A stretch of 64,000 nt of DNA from contig CM043947.1 in assembly GCA_014529385.2 (NCBI GenBank), forward strand, positions 128,952,391-129,016,390, in the 5' to 3' direction. Under the pieces are notes generated by a model, which was not told where the DNA came from, searched no databases, and saw only the letters and a list, made by a program, of their open reading frames with translations. Positions within the stretch are counted from its first letter, which is position 1, and each line of letters begins with the position of its first letter. The position numbers and the translations under genes are program-made. Below, piece after piece: positions 46,696 to 57,454 of the stretch. Origin of the DNA: Adiantum capillus-veneris. Its lineage: Eukaryota > Streptophyta > Polypodiopsida > Polypodiales > Pteridaceae.

Positions 46696-47123
46696 TCAAA
46701 ACAATACGAAGATGAAAACATCAAGGCTATGGTCATATCGTATCATGGGTAATATGAAAGTGTTAATGGATGAGTTAATGGCATTCAATCTTGGCTGACC
46801 AAATAGGCTACGAATTGTTCTTTGGAATTGTAGTTTTGTGCTTACCATAATATATATATTTTGTCTAGTGATTGGGATTAATTGTGTGTATAAATCCTCT
46901 TGGTTCATAGCAAGATAACTACGCTTACATCAAAAGAAAAATTATAGTCTATGAGAGGTAGTATTATGGGATCCGGTGATAGAAGTATTTCATTGAGCCT
47001 TTCAGGGCCGAAGAGAAACACTATACGTTGTTGAAAGTGTATTTTACGGCTAATCCATACGTTAATTCTAATAGATCGTACAGAGTGAAAGCGATAGAAA
47101 TGATCATCATGTGGGTTATTCAT
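46696..47123 (-). CDS. tandem pair of unknown ~70-residue domain
   Basis: 46905-47123 (QQRIVFLFGPERLNEILLSP...) and 46696-46908 (F-Q-R-T-I-R-S-L-F-G-Q-P-R-L-N) are direct repeats about 210 bp apart. Each frame runs to a stop after a D-V-x-x-x-I/V-L-L/F ending, and they overlap by one codon. They match the Tat leader frame 13336-13659 at protein level. The function is unknown; whether they are translated is unclear. Confidence 0.45.
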
Positions 47124-47315
47124 CTAGGATAGTATGTGAGAAATGTAGATATGAGAGAAGTGAAGAGATGAGAAGTTTCCGTCCCAAGCCCTATTCTTGC
47201 CCGTAGGCAATAAGGATACTGCGGGGAGAGATGTACCTGTAGCAAGAGAACCTAGAGAGGATGAATTACTAAGAATGAGAGAGATAGGTTTGGTTAAGGA
47301 GATGAGATTAGATAC

Positions 47316-47416
<101 letters not shown>

Positions 47417-48667
47417 AGATTAGAGATAAAAATGAAAACAACAAGAAATCAAGAAAACATCAATGTAGAACACATCTTACTTGAAACCCTTCGGCACCAT
47501 TATTGATGGGAGAGAGAAGAAGAGTGGATAATTCCACTTTGATTGATACACCAAGTGCAAGACCTTCTTTGATTAGAGTTGATCTTCCAAGGTTAGCTTG
47601 TTGCAAGAATGGCTAGTCTCCCTCTAGGAGAAAGTGTAGGCTTGGGCTTATGTTAATGGCTAAGTACAATTAGGCATTACTACTCACTCCCTCAAGAATT
47701 CCTCTCATCAATGGCTTGAATGCTTGAGTTATTTCCAAGGAAGAAGAGGTCCCCTTTTATAGGTGAAGGGAACCCACAAGGGTTTACACAAGAAGAGAGG
47801 AGCCAGTGTGAACAGGAATTGGAAAAGTTGGAAATGAGCTGTCCCTGCATGATGTGGGCAGACTGGGGTCTAGTATTTTGATCATATCTCCTCAATCGTG
47901 GCTCCAAATAAAAAAGTAAAAATATGGGCAAAAACTTCAGCTCATTAGCTACAATTTTCATTTTAAAATCGTTTTCCAATTCGGATTGGAACCTTGTGTA
48001 AAAAATTCATCAAAATAGGGTCCATTTATGGCAGCAAAAGTCTTCATGTGGTCTCTTTAGCTTAGACTTTCATTTAATTCCAAAGGACACCTCATGCCAT
48101 ATGAAAGCATGACATTGCTCCTTGACAAAGTTTTGTAATCATGCTTGCAATAATGCATTAAAATAAGTGTATCTTTGAAATCATGCCACCTAGTGTTCCA
48201 CTAGGATTTGATTCTCTCCTAGTAGCTATTTAAAAAGAAATATAAGAAAAGTATAAAAAATACATATAATATATATATTGGAGTGTACCATAGATATAGG
48301 ATCTAGCTAGGGTGTGAGATGAGTAGAAATAAAGAATCAATGCTTTTTGCCCCAAGTTAAAGAGGCGGAGCTATTGATGCTTTTCCCATAGTATTTTCCG
48401 ATGGTAAAGTAAGGATATGTTACCCTTGAGAAAAATAATAGGATGAGATAGAAGGCTTATTATTATACTTAAATATGCATATGTACACTATAGGAAATAT
48501 AATTATGTATCTAAAAAAATACAAGATAGATCTTGTAGCATACGTTCCCACTATGTACGTGTCACATCACGACAACGCACGATGGCTTCTCCTCATAATG
48601 GGGGCCGTACAAATGTGCGCTTTTACCACAGAAAATTACAAGGGTAAATCAGGCTCCATACTTAACA

Positions 48668-48681
48668 ATCTCCCACTTGGA
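48668..48681 (-). promoter_or_regulatory. polypurine tract of the copia element
   Basis: Minus-strand CCAAGTGGGAGAT directly before the TGTTAAG start of the 3' LTR, the usual plant copia form. It primes plus-strand DNA synthesis. Confidence 0.85.
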
Positions 48682-48727
48682 GACTGATCTCCAAACCAAA
48701 CATGTGACTGCTTTCCATTCTGGCATC

Positions 48728-50833
48728 TTATCCTTGAATGCCGATTGAAGATGAGCAAAAGCTCAACTTCTCCTTGTTGACCACCTTTGTAAACATCTCT
48801 GCAAGATTTTCACTTGTATGCACCTTTCCTAGCTTTAGCTGTCCCTCTTCCAAAAGAGTGCTTATGAAGTGATATCTCACCTCAATGTGCTTTGTCCTTG
48901 AATGAAAGGCTGAGTTCTTCGCAAGATGGATAGCGCTTTGGCTATCACTGTACAAGACACAATTGTTTTGTTTGAATCCAAGCTCTTCTAAGAATCTATG
49001 AAGCCACAGAATTTCTTTGCTTGCCTCCGTCATTGCTACATACTCTGCTTCCGTGGTAGAAAGTGAAACCACTTTCTGCAGCTTTGAAGCCCAGCTTACT
49101 GCTATGCCTCCAACCGTGAACACATAGCCAGTAGTGCTCCTTCGAGTATCTTTGTCACCTGCCATATCTGCATCAGCATACCCTTCTAGAAAAATATCAG
49201 TTCCTCCAAAATACAAAGCATTTGTTGTTGTCCCTTTTAGATACCTAAGCATCCACTTCACAGCTTGCCAATGCTCTTTACCTGGGTTGTCCATGAACCT
49301 ACTCACAACTCCCACTGCATGTGCAATGTCTGGACTTGTCCAGACCATAAGATACATTAGAGAACCTACCGCTACAGCATATGGAACTTTAGACATATAG
49401 GCTATCTCCTCTTGTGTCTTTGGACACATATCCTTCGTTAGTTTAAAATGACCAGCCAAAGGTGTAGAAAGTGGTTTTGCATTTTTCATTGCAAACCTTT
49501 CTAGTACATTCTTGATGTAATCCTCTTGAGATAGATTTATTGTCTTCTTTGTCCTGTTCCTTGATATTTTCATACCAAGTATCCTCTTTGCAGCACCTAA
49601 ATATTTCATTGAAAAATATTTGGACAGCTCCTCTTTTAGGTCTTTGATGTCCTGCATGTTAGCACTTGCAATCAACATGTCATCAACATACAACATTAGG
49701 ATGATGAGTTTCCCATCTCCCAAATTCTTCGTGTAGACGCAGTGATCCGAGTTGCATCTTGTGAATCCATGATCCAACATCCATCGATCAAACTTCAAGT
49801 ACCATTGTCTTGATGCTTGCTTTAAACCATACAAGCTCTTCTTTAATCTGCAAACGATTTTCTCCTTACCTTTTACTTCATACCCCTTTGGTTGAAGCAT
49901 GTAGATTTCCTCCTCTAATTCACCATGTGGGAATGCCGTATTTACATCCATTTGCTCGAGATTTAGATCATGAGCAGCCACAAGGCTTAAGACAAGCCTA
50001 ATTGAGTTCATTTTTACAACAGGAGAAAATATTTCATTGAAGTCAATACCTTTCTTTTGAGAAAAACCTTTTACCACAAGCCTAGACTTGTACCTTTTCT
50101 TCCCACCTTCTTCTTCCTTCAGCTTGTACACCCATTTGTTTTGAAGTGCCCGCTTACCTTTAGGCAACTCAACTGACTCCCATGTTTGGTTGCGATGTAG
50201 TGAGTCCATCTCCACTTGCATGCTCTTCATCCATTGTTCTTTGGATTCATGTTGCATAGCTTCTTCGTATGATTCTGGCTCTCCAGAATCTGAGATCAAG
50301 AGATGGTTGAAGGAAGGAACAAACCTTTCTGGAGGTCTACTTGCTCTTGTAGATCTTCGGGGAATAGGTTGAGGCTCCTCATTTGGTTGACATTGTTGCA
50401 CATTGTCACCGTTTGCAGTCCTTGAGTCTTCACTGTCCTCAAGATCCATGTACTCATCACCTGTTTCTTTTGTTTGTTTTCTTTCCAAGTAATCTTTGTA
50501 CATATTTTGTTCGTTAAAAATTACATCCCTACTCCTTAAGATTTTACCATCTTTAGGATTCCATAGGCGATACCCAAAGTCTCCTTCTTCATAGCCAATG
50601 AAGAAACACTTTTTGGACTTTGCATCTAGCTTTGATCTTAGGCTTCTATCTATGTGCATGAAAGCCTCACACCCAAACACTTTGAGAAATGCATAATTCA
50701 CCGGTTTACCTGTCCATGCCTCTTCTCGAACTCCCCCATCCAATGCCGTTGAGGGTGACCGATTGATTAAGTACACAGACGTACTTACAGCTTCCGCCCA
50801 AAGCTCAAGAGGTAGGCCTGCATGTAGCTGCAT
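48728..50833 (-). CDS. Ty1/copia integrase end, reverse transcriptase and RNase H (701 codons)
   Basis: An open frame. Residues 1-110 are the end of integrase (L-P-L-E-L-W-A-E-A, F-G-C-E-A-F, R-D-V-I-F-N-E). RT runs from about 215 (N-K-W-V-Y-K-L-K at 232) through M-D-V-N-T-A-F at 295-301 and the catalytic Y-V-D-D at 382-385. The usual L in T-A-F-L-H-G is Pro here. RNase H has A-D-A-D near 553, S-T-T-E-A-E-Y near 592 and S-D-S-Q-S-A near 629. Upstream, one in-frame TGA (50843-50845) separates it from the integrase core, so it is the second part of a broken polyprotein. It is the longest intact enzyme domain in the window. Confidence 0.95.
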   Translation of the reverse strand: MQLHAGLPLELWAEAVSTSVYLINRSPSTALDGGVREEAWTGKPVNYAFLKVFGCEAFMHIDRSLRSKLDAKSKKCFFIGYEEGDFGYRLWNPKDGKILRSRDVIFNEQNMYKDYLERKQTKETGDEYMDLEDSEDSRTANGDNVQQCQPNEEPQPIPRRSTRASRPPERFVPSFNHLLISDSGEPESYEEAMQHESKEQWMKSMQVEMDSLHRNQTWESVELPKGKRALQNKWVYKLKEEEGGKKRYKSRLVVKGFSQKKGIDFNEIFSPVVKMNSIRLVLSLVAAHDLNLEQMDVNTAFPHGELEEEIYMLQPKGYEVKGKEKIVCRLKKSLYGLKQASRQWYLKFDRWMLDHGFTRCNSDHCVYTKNLGDGKLIILMLYVDDMLIASANMQDIKDLKEELSKYFSMKYLGAAKRILGMKISRNRTKKTINLSQEDYIKNVLERFAMKNAKPLSTPLAGHFKLTKDMCPKTQEEIAYMSKVPYAVAVGSLMYLMVWTSPDIAHAVGVVSRFMDNPGKEHWQAVKWMLRYLKGTTTNALYFGGTDIFLEGYADADMAGDKDTRRSTTGYVFTVGGIAVSWASKLQKVVSLSTTEAEYVAMTEASKEILWLHRFLEELGFKQNNCVLYSDSQSAIHLAKNSAFHSRTKHIEVRYHFISTLLEEGQLKLGKVHTSENLAEMFTKVVNKEKLSFCSSSIGIQG

Positions 50834-50842
50834 GCTTCGTGC

Positions 50843-51190
50843 TCATTCCATGATTGTCCTGTTCATCCTTTCCAAAATCCCATTTTGTTGAGGTGTCCTT
50901 GGGGTTGTCCTTTGCCTCCGAATGCCATTGCTAGCACAAAAGCTTTCAAAAGCTTGGCTGCAATATTCGCCTCCATTGTCGGATCTGAGGCATTTAACCT
51001 TGGTACTTGTTTCATTCTCCACAAAGGCTTTCCACCTTTGAAATATGGAAAATACATCGGATTTATTCTTCATGACATAAACCCATGTTTTTCTAGTTGC
51101 ATCGTCTATGAATGTTACATAGTACAATGAGCCACTAAGTGATGGTGTACGTGCAGGACCCCAAACTGACCCCAGACTACCGGCCACCGA
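50843..51190 (-). pseudogene. copia integrase core, truncated and fused to LTR
   Basis: From about 51175 downward the frame reads W-G-P-A-R-T-P-S-L-S-G, F-I-D-D-A-T-R, R-S-D-N-G-G-E-Y and Q-Q-N-G-I-L-E-R-M-N-R, so the second Asp and the Glu of the catalytic triad are there. The first catalytic Asp, normally just before x-G-P, is replaced by LTR-derived Ser, and the zinc head, protease and gag are gone. The open frame (to 51373) continues into LTR DNA by chance. It ends at TGA 50843-50845. Confidence 0.85.
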
Positions 51191-51460
51191 CCAACTGACT
51201 GGTTGTTTTCCGACCACTTTTCGGCCGCCATCCGGCCATAATACTCCGGCGAAAAGAAATATTCCGGCGGAAAAAAAAGTCTTGGGGGTCTCTGCCCCCG
51301 AGGCCTCTAAAGTTGCCCCTGATTCTTGTCCGTGAAAATTTTTGTTTCCGGTGAGTGATTTTCCTTCACGCACGATGGCTTCTCCTCATAATGGGGGCCT
51401 TACAAATGTGCGCTTTTACCACAGAAAATTACAAGGGTGAATCAGGCTCCATACTTGACA
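51172..51460 (-). repeat. 5' LTR remnant of the copia element
   Basis: 51372-51460 matches 48577-48667 and 51178-51371 matches about 46316-46497. The part equal to 46498-48576 is missing and the rest of the LTR with the primer site has been deleted up to integrase. Confidence 0.8.
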
Positions 51461-51754
51461 TCAAAATCCGACTCGTATGGCCCGTTTTAGCCTAAAAGCA
51501 ATTTTTCATAAAATTGTCCGGGGAGGCACCGGGGGCCTGGGGTTGTGTGGGAATAGGTTCTAGGCCACTCCAGACCAGCTTTAGCAGCTAGGGGGCGCCC
51601 TCTTGCCTTGTGGGAGTCTTTGGAAAGTTTCCAAGCTTGCAACTAAGTGTGAGAACCAGTTAACTAAACCAACTGGACACTTGGTGGGTAGACAAGTAGA
51701 CTTGCCATGCAAGGACTGAGTGCTCACTCAGATGCTTATAGCAGCACAAATCGA

Positions 51755-51786
51755 TTTTCAGCTTGAGGAGGCCTATTTAAAGGCAT

Positions 51787-51860
<74 letters not shown>

Positions 51861-51928
51861 ATGCTCACACACACACCCAGTACACACCCAGGCCTATTTT
51901 CAGCTTGAGGAGGCCTATTTAAAGGCAT

Positions 51929-51980
<52 letters not shown>

Positions 51981-52013
51981 ATGCTCACACACACACCCAG
52001 TACACACTCATAC
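51755..52013. repeat. local duplication with CA microsatellites in R1 LTR
   Basis: TTTTCAGCTTGAGGAGGCCT and the following TATTTAAAGG, CA run and CAGTACACAC occur twice (from 51755 and from 51897). Copy 1 of R1 has a single version, so the TATA-like box was duplicated in this copy only. Confidence 0.85.
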
Positions 52014-53924
52014 ACACCTACACACACCTTGGGGAGGTGCTGCCGGTACACACACAATTTTTGAAGGAGAAGCAAGGAGGGAGGTGCTGCCGAAATTCTC
52101 ATCTTGAGGATTCATTGGATCAGAAAAATCAGAGGATTCTCAGCCCCTAGTCACGGTAATCATGGTTTAATTACTGCTCTTCTTAATTCTCATCTTTATT
52201 CTCCAAATTCCTTAGCTACTATGCTTAATCCTGGCTATAATTCCCTATAGCTGCTCTCTAAATCTCCACAGTTATACTCCATTACATAATCATCATTCAA
52301 TTAGCTAAATTATGTAGCCATTCATCATCCTTAACCAAGGATTAATGCATGATTAGGAAAAATTCTCTCTCTAGGCAGCATAGTTAATAAATTGTCAGCC
52401 AGTAATAGTGTAGATTTGATGAAATTCATTCTTTTACCACTCAATAGTGTTGTAATTAAATTAGACTCAATCTTCTGTCACATTAAAATGTGATTAATGC
52501 TGAAAATTAATCCATCATTAGATCATTAAGAAGAGAATTTTATGTCACACATGCTTGCGGCAATTCTGCATCTTCATATTGCTCTAGGAAAATGAATGAG
52601 CTTGCTTACTTCATCTCTTTCGTGAATCAATTAGTAAAATTCTGAATTTCTTAATCATCTAAGCCAAGTAATTAACCTTAGAGACATTTCCCATAGGGTA
52701 AGTAAGGAATTACCCATAAAATTGCTAGGTCTCGAAGGAAAAATCTAATCTCTTGCCTAAGGAGGATTCTTTAATAATTCTAATCTGCCATTTGGTTGTT
52801 ATGATGCTCTCGGACTTTATCTCTTTTCTTCAAGTTTATCATTTAAAGTAGTGAGAAAAATGGCCCCGGTTAAGAGAACTCGCTTGGTGGTGCCCACGAC
52901 CACGAGGCAGGAACGAGCAATACAAATGGAAAAGGAAAAGCTCCCATGGTCGAATAAGCACTGGCCATCTCACGAGACAATGATGAAGAAATGGAAGAGG
53001 TAGATCACAGTTTTATTCAAGTTGTTTAATTTAACATTGCATACGTTTAGCTAGGAATGAACATATCCCCAAACATGTTGGAGAAATCCGACTGAAACCT
53101 CGGCAATTGAGTTCATTTGTATATTAAAGTCTAAAGTAGGAAAGAAATGATTGACGGATATACTATTTGCAATAGGAAAGAATGTCTACTAGGGAAAATA
53201 TAGCTCGGCATGTTCATTCTATTTCCAATGTTGAATTAGTCATGAACCCTCTCCTAATCACAGGGAGCAGAGTTCTTGGTTAAGGGCTCTTGAATCCACG
53301 ACTGCTGGTTAAGCGATGGGAACCCACGTCTACTGGTTAAGCAGTGGGAATGTCCATGTCGTGCTTTCTATGCGGTGGACATACCTAGTTGTATGGGAAG
53401 CTAGGCGACAACGGAAGTAGTAAACTCTTGTTGGAGGGGAGATGTTGTACCTCCAGAATATTGGAATTTTAATGAATAAGTTTGAGTAGAATTTTTACTA
53501 GAACTCTCTCTTGGTGTTGTTTGCAATACTGGTTGAAGGGCTGTCTTAACCAACAATGTGCTTTGGAATTAAAACAAGGAATGTTTATGTTGAACAACCT
53601 TTGTGGTAGTAATTAGTTCACACAAGGAAGTGTGAGTCTGGGGGTGGAAAGTGGGCGCTTGGCTCAGGTTGCCAATGCCTATGAGAAGGGTGGTCCCGAT
53701 TGGTCAGGAACTCTCTGTCCCCATAGTGCTTATTTCGATATTAGTAATACTCATTGACCCTAGAGTGGTGAAATCTCGAGAGTACGTGCCTCTGAAACAT
53801 GGGGAAAAAGGCACTCGGGGTTTCTCTCCTCTTGGAAGGTGGGTCTTAGGATCGCTAGATAGTTTAAGTATGCTTCCCCTACGAGGTGGAGCTAGATCTC
53901 TTTGCTAGTAGGCTCGAACTCAAC

Positions 53925-54584
53925 TCACCTTGTGATGAGAGATCGTCCGCTACCTGAACCCTCAACCACTTTGTTTGCTTCCGCAATAGATCTAGTGTCC
54001 ACCAGGTTCACCATCAGATCCGCTCTTTGATACGACGGGGTGGGAACCTCACAAGAATAGTCAATATGGAGCTTCAATAGCCTATCAAAATTGCGCATGA
54101 ATGCGTGTAATGTATAAAAATGTACATTTGATAGAGCAAATGGAAACATTGGATTCCAATCCTGGTCCTTTTCTACATGATATGGGGCATTGAGCATGGG
54201 AAATATCAAAGTAGATGCATTCCATTCTCTGCCTTCATCTCTGACATCACGACAATCCAACCCTTCTTCTCCATCCCCTTGCCATGGAAGCATTGAACCT
54301 CCCTTTGCAGAGTTCTTGTGTGCTTTTTTTCTGTTAGGCTTATACCCTCGAGTGCAATCTGGGCAAGGCATGAGAGAAGAAGCCCCATGTTTACAGCCAA
54401 GAAAACACTTCATGATCTTCGAGTCCCCACCTAGGTGCCACTCCATATCAAAGCTACCAAAATCCTCAACCTCCAACTTCTCACCTGTAATTTGGGAGTG
54501 GATTACTTGTATGTTCCATAAAGTTCTCTCAAACATCCATGAAAGTATGCCATTAGTCTCTTTGGGCACCTCAATAGCATCCAA
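53925..54584 (-). pseudogene. Cys-x-x-Cys segment of the long minus-strand gene (unit C)
   Basis: The best preserved version: starts M-D-A-I-E-V-P-K-E-T, then E-V-E-D-F-G-S-F-D, G-G-D-S-K-I-M-K-C-F-L-G, M-P-C-P-D-C-T-R-G and V-H-F-Y-T-L-H-A-F-M-R-N-F-D-R. The last ~40 codons of the open frame (below 54058) are R1 LTR sequence read through by chance. The true continuation is at 45446. Known families with a D-x-K and C-P-x-C pair of this spacing are transposase-like, but that assignment is an inference. Confidence 0.5.
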
Positions 54585-54720
54585 ACACCACTAATGTCTT
54601 TCTCTAATTGCACACTAAAAGACGGGGTGGGAGATGGCTCGACTGAATCCCGTTGCTTGGTTTGCAAAAGGGCCTTGTTAGCTTACTCGTATAGAAGTAT
54701 AGTGTGTCACCTTCTTTAGG

Positions 54721-56090
54721 TTACTCGTAAAATCTAAGCATGGCTTGTTGAAAGATTCTACGGTCCACAAGAATATTGTTCCACATTGTGTAAGGGAAGC
54801 CCTTCTCCGAAGGTCTTATGGAGTGTTTCTTACATTTTCCCCTTGCTTTTGTTGTGCACAAAGCATAAAGCAAAGTTAGCATTGTGTCCTCAACGTCTAG
54901 GTATGTCCCAATGCGAGAGAAGACATCTTCATTTGTGGACTTCTTTGCAAGGTTGACCTTGTGCGAAATGGGAAATAGGTTTTCCACAATGCCACGCTCT
55001 TTGCACGCATCCTTTAGGAGATGAAAAATAGACTCATAGGCTTTGGTGTTGATCCTAGGCTCATCACAAGCTTGTTGCACGTCACCTTCACTAACTACAT
55101 TTCTCAATTACAAATAAGGTCCTTAGTGAGTGCATCCTTAATGTGCTTCCCCCTAGGTGATTGTGAGAGAAAAATCACATCATGGATATTGAGACAACTA
55201 GTAAGAATGTTGACTCGATATCTTGGCTTGTTCCAGCGCATGCCTCCTGGATGCAACTTCTAGCAACAAGCAATAAGATAAATGTTAGAAAATAGTGTGA
55301 AGTAAGAATGTATCTTGGAAGTAACAAATCACCTTGTGACTGTCACTCATCCTTTGCATCCTCCACCCAAATGGTCAAGGGTTTCAATGGATGAATATGT
55401 GCGTTTGTGCTCCCTTGCACCAAGGGGTGTTTCTTTCAAACATGTGATGCTGTTGGCAAGCTTCATAATGTGGGCATCCTTTTCTTGCATTTTTTGTTGA
55501 AGAGGTTGAAGAGTTTCAACCTCCCTCTCTGAAGAGGAAATAATTTCTTGGAATGCCACCGTCTTGAGCTGAAGAACTTGACATTCATGCATTCAAAAAT
55601 ACAAAGAAGCACCTACATCCATACATAACCACTTGCAATAGCCTAACAAGCCTGCTTCTCCCCTTCGAAGATATTGAAAAAATGTGGAAAGGCTATCAAA
55701 GGATGGATGGAAGCAGCTTATAGGATCGTAAGGGTACAAATGGTCGTCCACCCAAATGAATGAAATTTGATCACCCTCACATGCGGCCTTCGGTGCAAAC
55801 ACCGTGGGAAAGCAAATATGTACGCTTTTGGTGTGTGGAATACATGGTGATGGAAGCAAACAGTTTGTGATGTCCGTAAGCACCATGGCAGCTAATGTTG
55901 CGTTAGGGGAGGAGGGAGAGAGAGGGGAGGAGGAGGAAGGTAGGGGCAGGGACGGAGAGAAGAGGAAGGAGGAGGGAATAACAAAGTGTTTTTTTTTTTG
56001 TTTGGAAAAAAGATCTTGAAAAAATGGACTTTCAAAGCTTGTAGGTGAATTTTGACTCTTAGTGACCCATGTTTTTGCTGATGTGGCCAC
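54721..56090 (-). pseudogene. 5' part of the long minus-strand gene (unit C)
   Basis: 55593-56090 is open for 165 codons (MATSAKTWVTKSQ...) and reaches past the array breakpoint, so it may show the original start. 55347-55592 is the coiled coil and 54721-55107 the V-V-S-E-G-D-V-Q-Q segment. Between the last two, TTCCAG/TTGCTAG and GTGATTTG patterns suggest an intron of about 50-100 bp. The Ser/Pro-rich stretch in the first frame could be untranslated. Confidence 0.4.
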
Positions 56091-56099
56091 ACCCCTTTA

Positions 56100-56900
56100 T
56101 TCCCTTCACTTTCACTAGGCAAGAGAGAGAAAGTAACCTCTTAGGTCCACATCCTATATTTTTCTGAAGAAAAAGGCTAGAAAATCCTACTCAAAACTTT
56201 CTTGAATGCCCTTGTCCCCTTAGCCTTACACAATATTATCCTTAATCCCTAAAAATTAGGATTCCTTACAAGGCCCATGCAAAGTCCATATTTCTCCTAA
56301 TGGTGTAGCTCCCACTATAAAATTTTTAATATAAGGAATAAATCTCAGTTGTGACATAACATAGTCCACTATAGTGGCCCCGTGTCTGTGTGGAAATCAT
56401 GTGAAACCGGTTGCTCCAAGAATCAATGCAAGTCATTAAGTATAGCTAACCCATGTGTAGTCTTCATCTCCATGAGGTATCTCTCATACTCCGTGTTTTA
56501 GGGCTTGACTACTCCCCTGTTCATACTCAAGAGCACGACACAGACAACATACTTATCATCCGATGACACGACTAACCTGTAGGTGCACGTAGGCAATCTC
56601 GTTAGCTTGTCAGGTTGAGACCAATCTACACATATGCACTTTTATGATGCATCAATCATTAACTTTGGTAGAATGCAACCCACTCTATCCCTAAACGCTC
56701 GTAACACCATTTACACTTCCAATGAACTCGGAATCACATCAAACTTACTAGGCACCATCCTCTCACTAGGATATACTTACCTATAAGTCCAATCTCACCA
56801 GATTTGAGCCCTAGTTATCTCGAATACAGTCTCGATAGACTAACAGGTCATAATCCAAAAGTGGGTGAAACTTAAGTTTATGAGTATCTATGTGTAGCTA
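56100..56900. other. stretch without a supported gene
   Basis: Mixed sequence between the array end and the LTR-like region. No long frame or repeat copy in the window. It may be the rest of the LTR whose other end is at 57406. Confidence 0.4.
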
Positions 56901-57406
56901 ATCTCTTTCTCATTCCATAAAGCACCTGATTGTTGAAAACAGACACTGTTTGTGCTACTTACAATCAAAACAAGCACGAGGAAGGATCGATCCCGAACAA
57001 CTCGAAAATGTGAATGCGTGGCGTGGGCGCGTAGCTCTCGGAGAGACTACTGCGATGGTGTAGTCACGTCGTGAATCCGGTGAGGGAGAAGCGCGTAGCG
57101 AAGAGGATAAGACACACTCACTCTCTCTCTCTCCCTCTCTCTGGCTCGTACGACACAGAATTAATCTTCAAAAATGGTTCTAAGGTGACTTTTATACTTT
57201 AGTCACCTTAGCTCAAAAATGTACATGGGGTTCTCTTACTCATTATTACAAAGTGTGAACAAATCTGAGTCCTCACTAACTGATTAATCTTTACATAACC
57301 CAGACGAATGGATCAAAATGATAAGACGTCTTTGAAATAAAATGGGAATTTGATATGCTTTACAAGATGGGCTCATTACAACAGTTGGACAAATGGAGCT
57401 CCAGCA
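56900..57406 (-). repeat. LTR-like region of coiled-coil retroelement 1
   Basis: On the minus strand a TG (57406) follows a purine tract, then a TATA box (57190-57196), then a GA run and an Arg-codon-rich GC stretch. The same order occurs at 59860-60385. The far end is not resolved. Confidence 0.5.
57190..57196 (-). promoter_or_regulatory. TATA box in LTR-like region 1
   Basis: TATAAAA on the minus strand (AGTATAAAAGTCACC), followed by GA-rich DNA; comparable to TATATAA at 60171-60177 in the second element. Confidence 0.5.
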
Positions 57407-57420
57407 CTCCCCCCCTCCTA
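57407..57420 (-). promoter_or_regulatory. polypurine tract of retroelement 1
   Basis: Minus-strand TAGGAGGGGGGGAG immediately before TGCTGG. The position between the frame and the LTR supports an LTR retrotransposon 3' end. Confidence 0.6.
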
Positions 57421-57454
57421 ATTCATGTCTACCACGACATGATCGTCTTTGTCT

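Noticed and set aside
49134-49400. Plus-strand frames opposite the copia RT
   Set aside because: They are antisense shadows of the 701-codon RT-RNase H frame.
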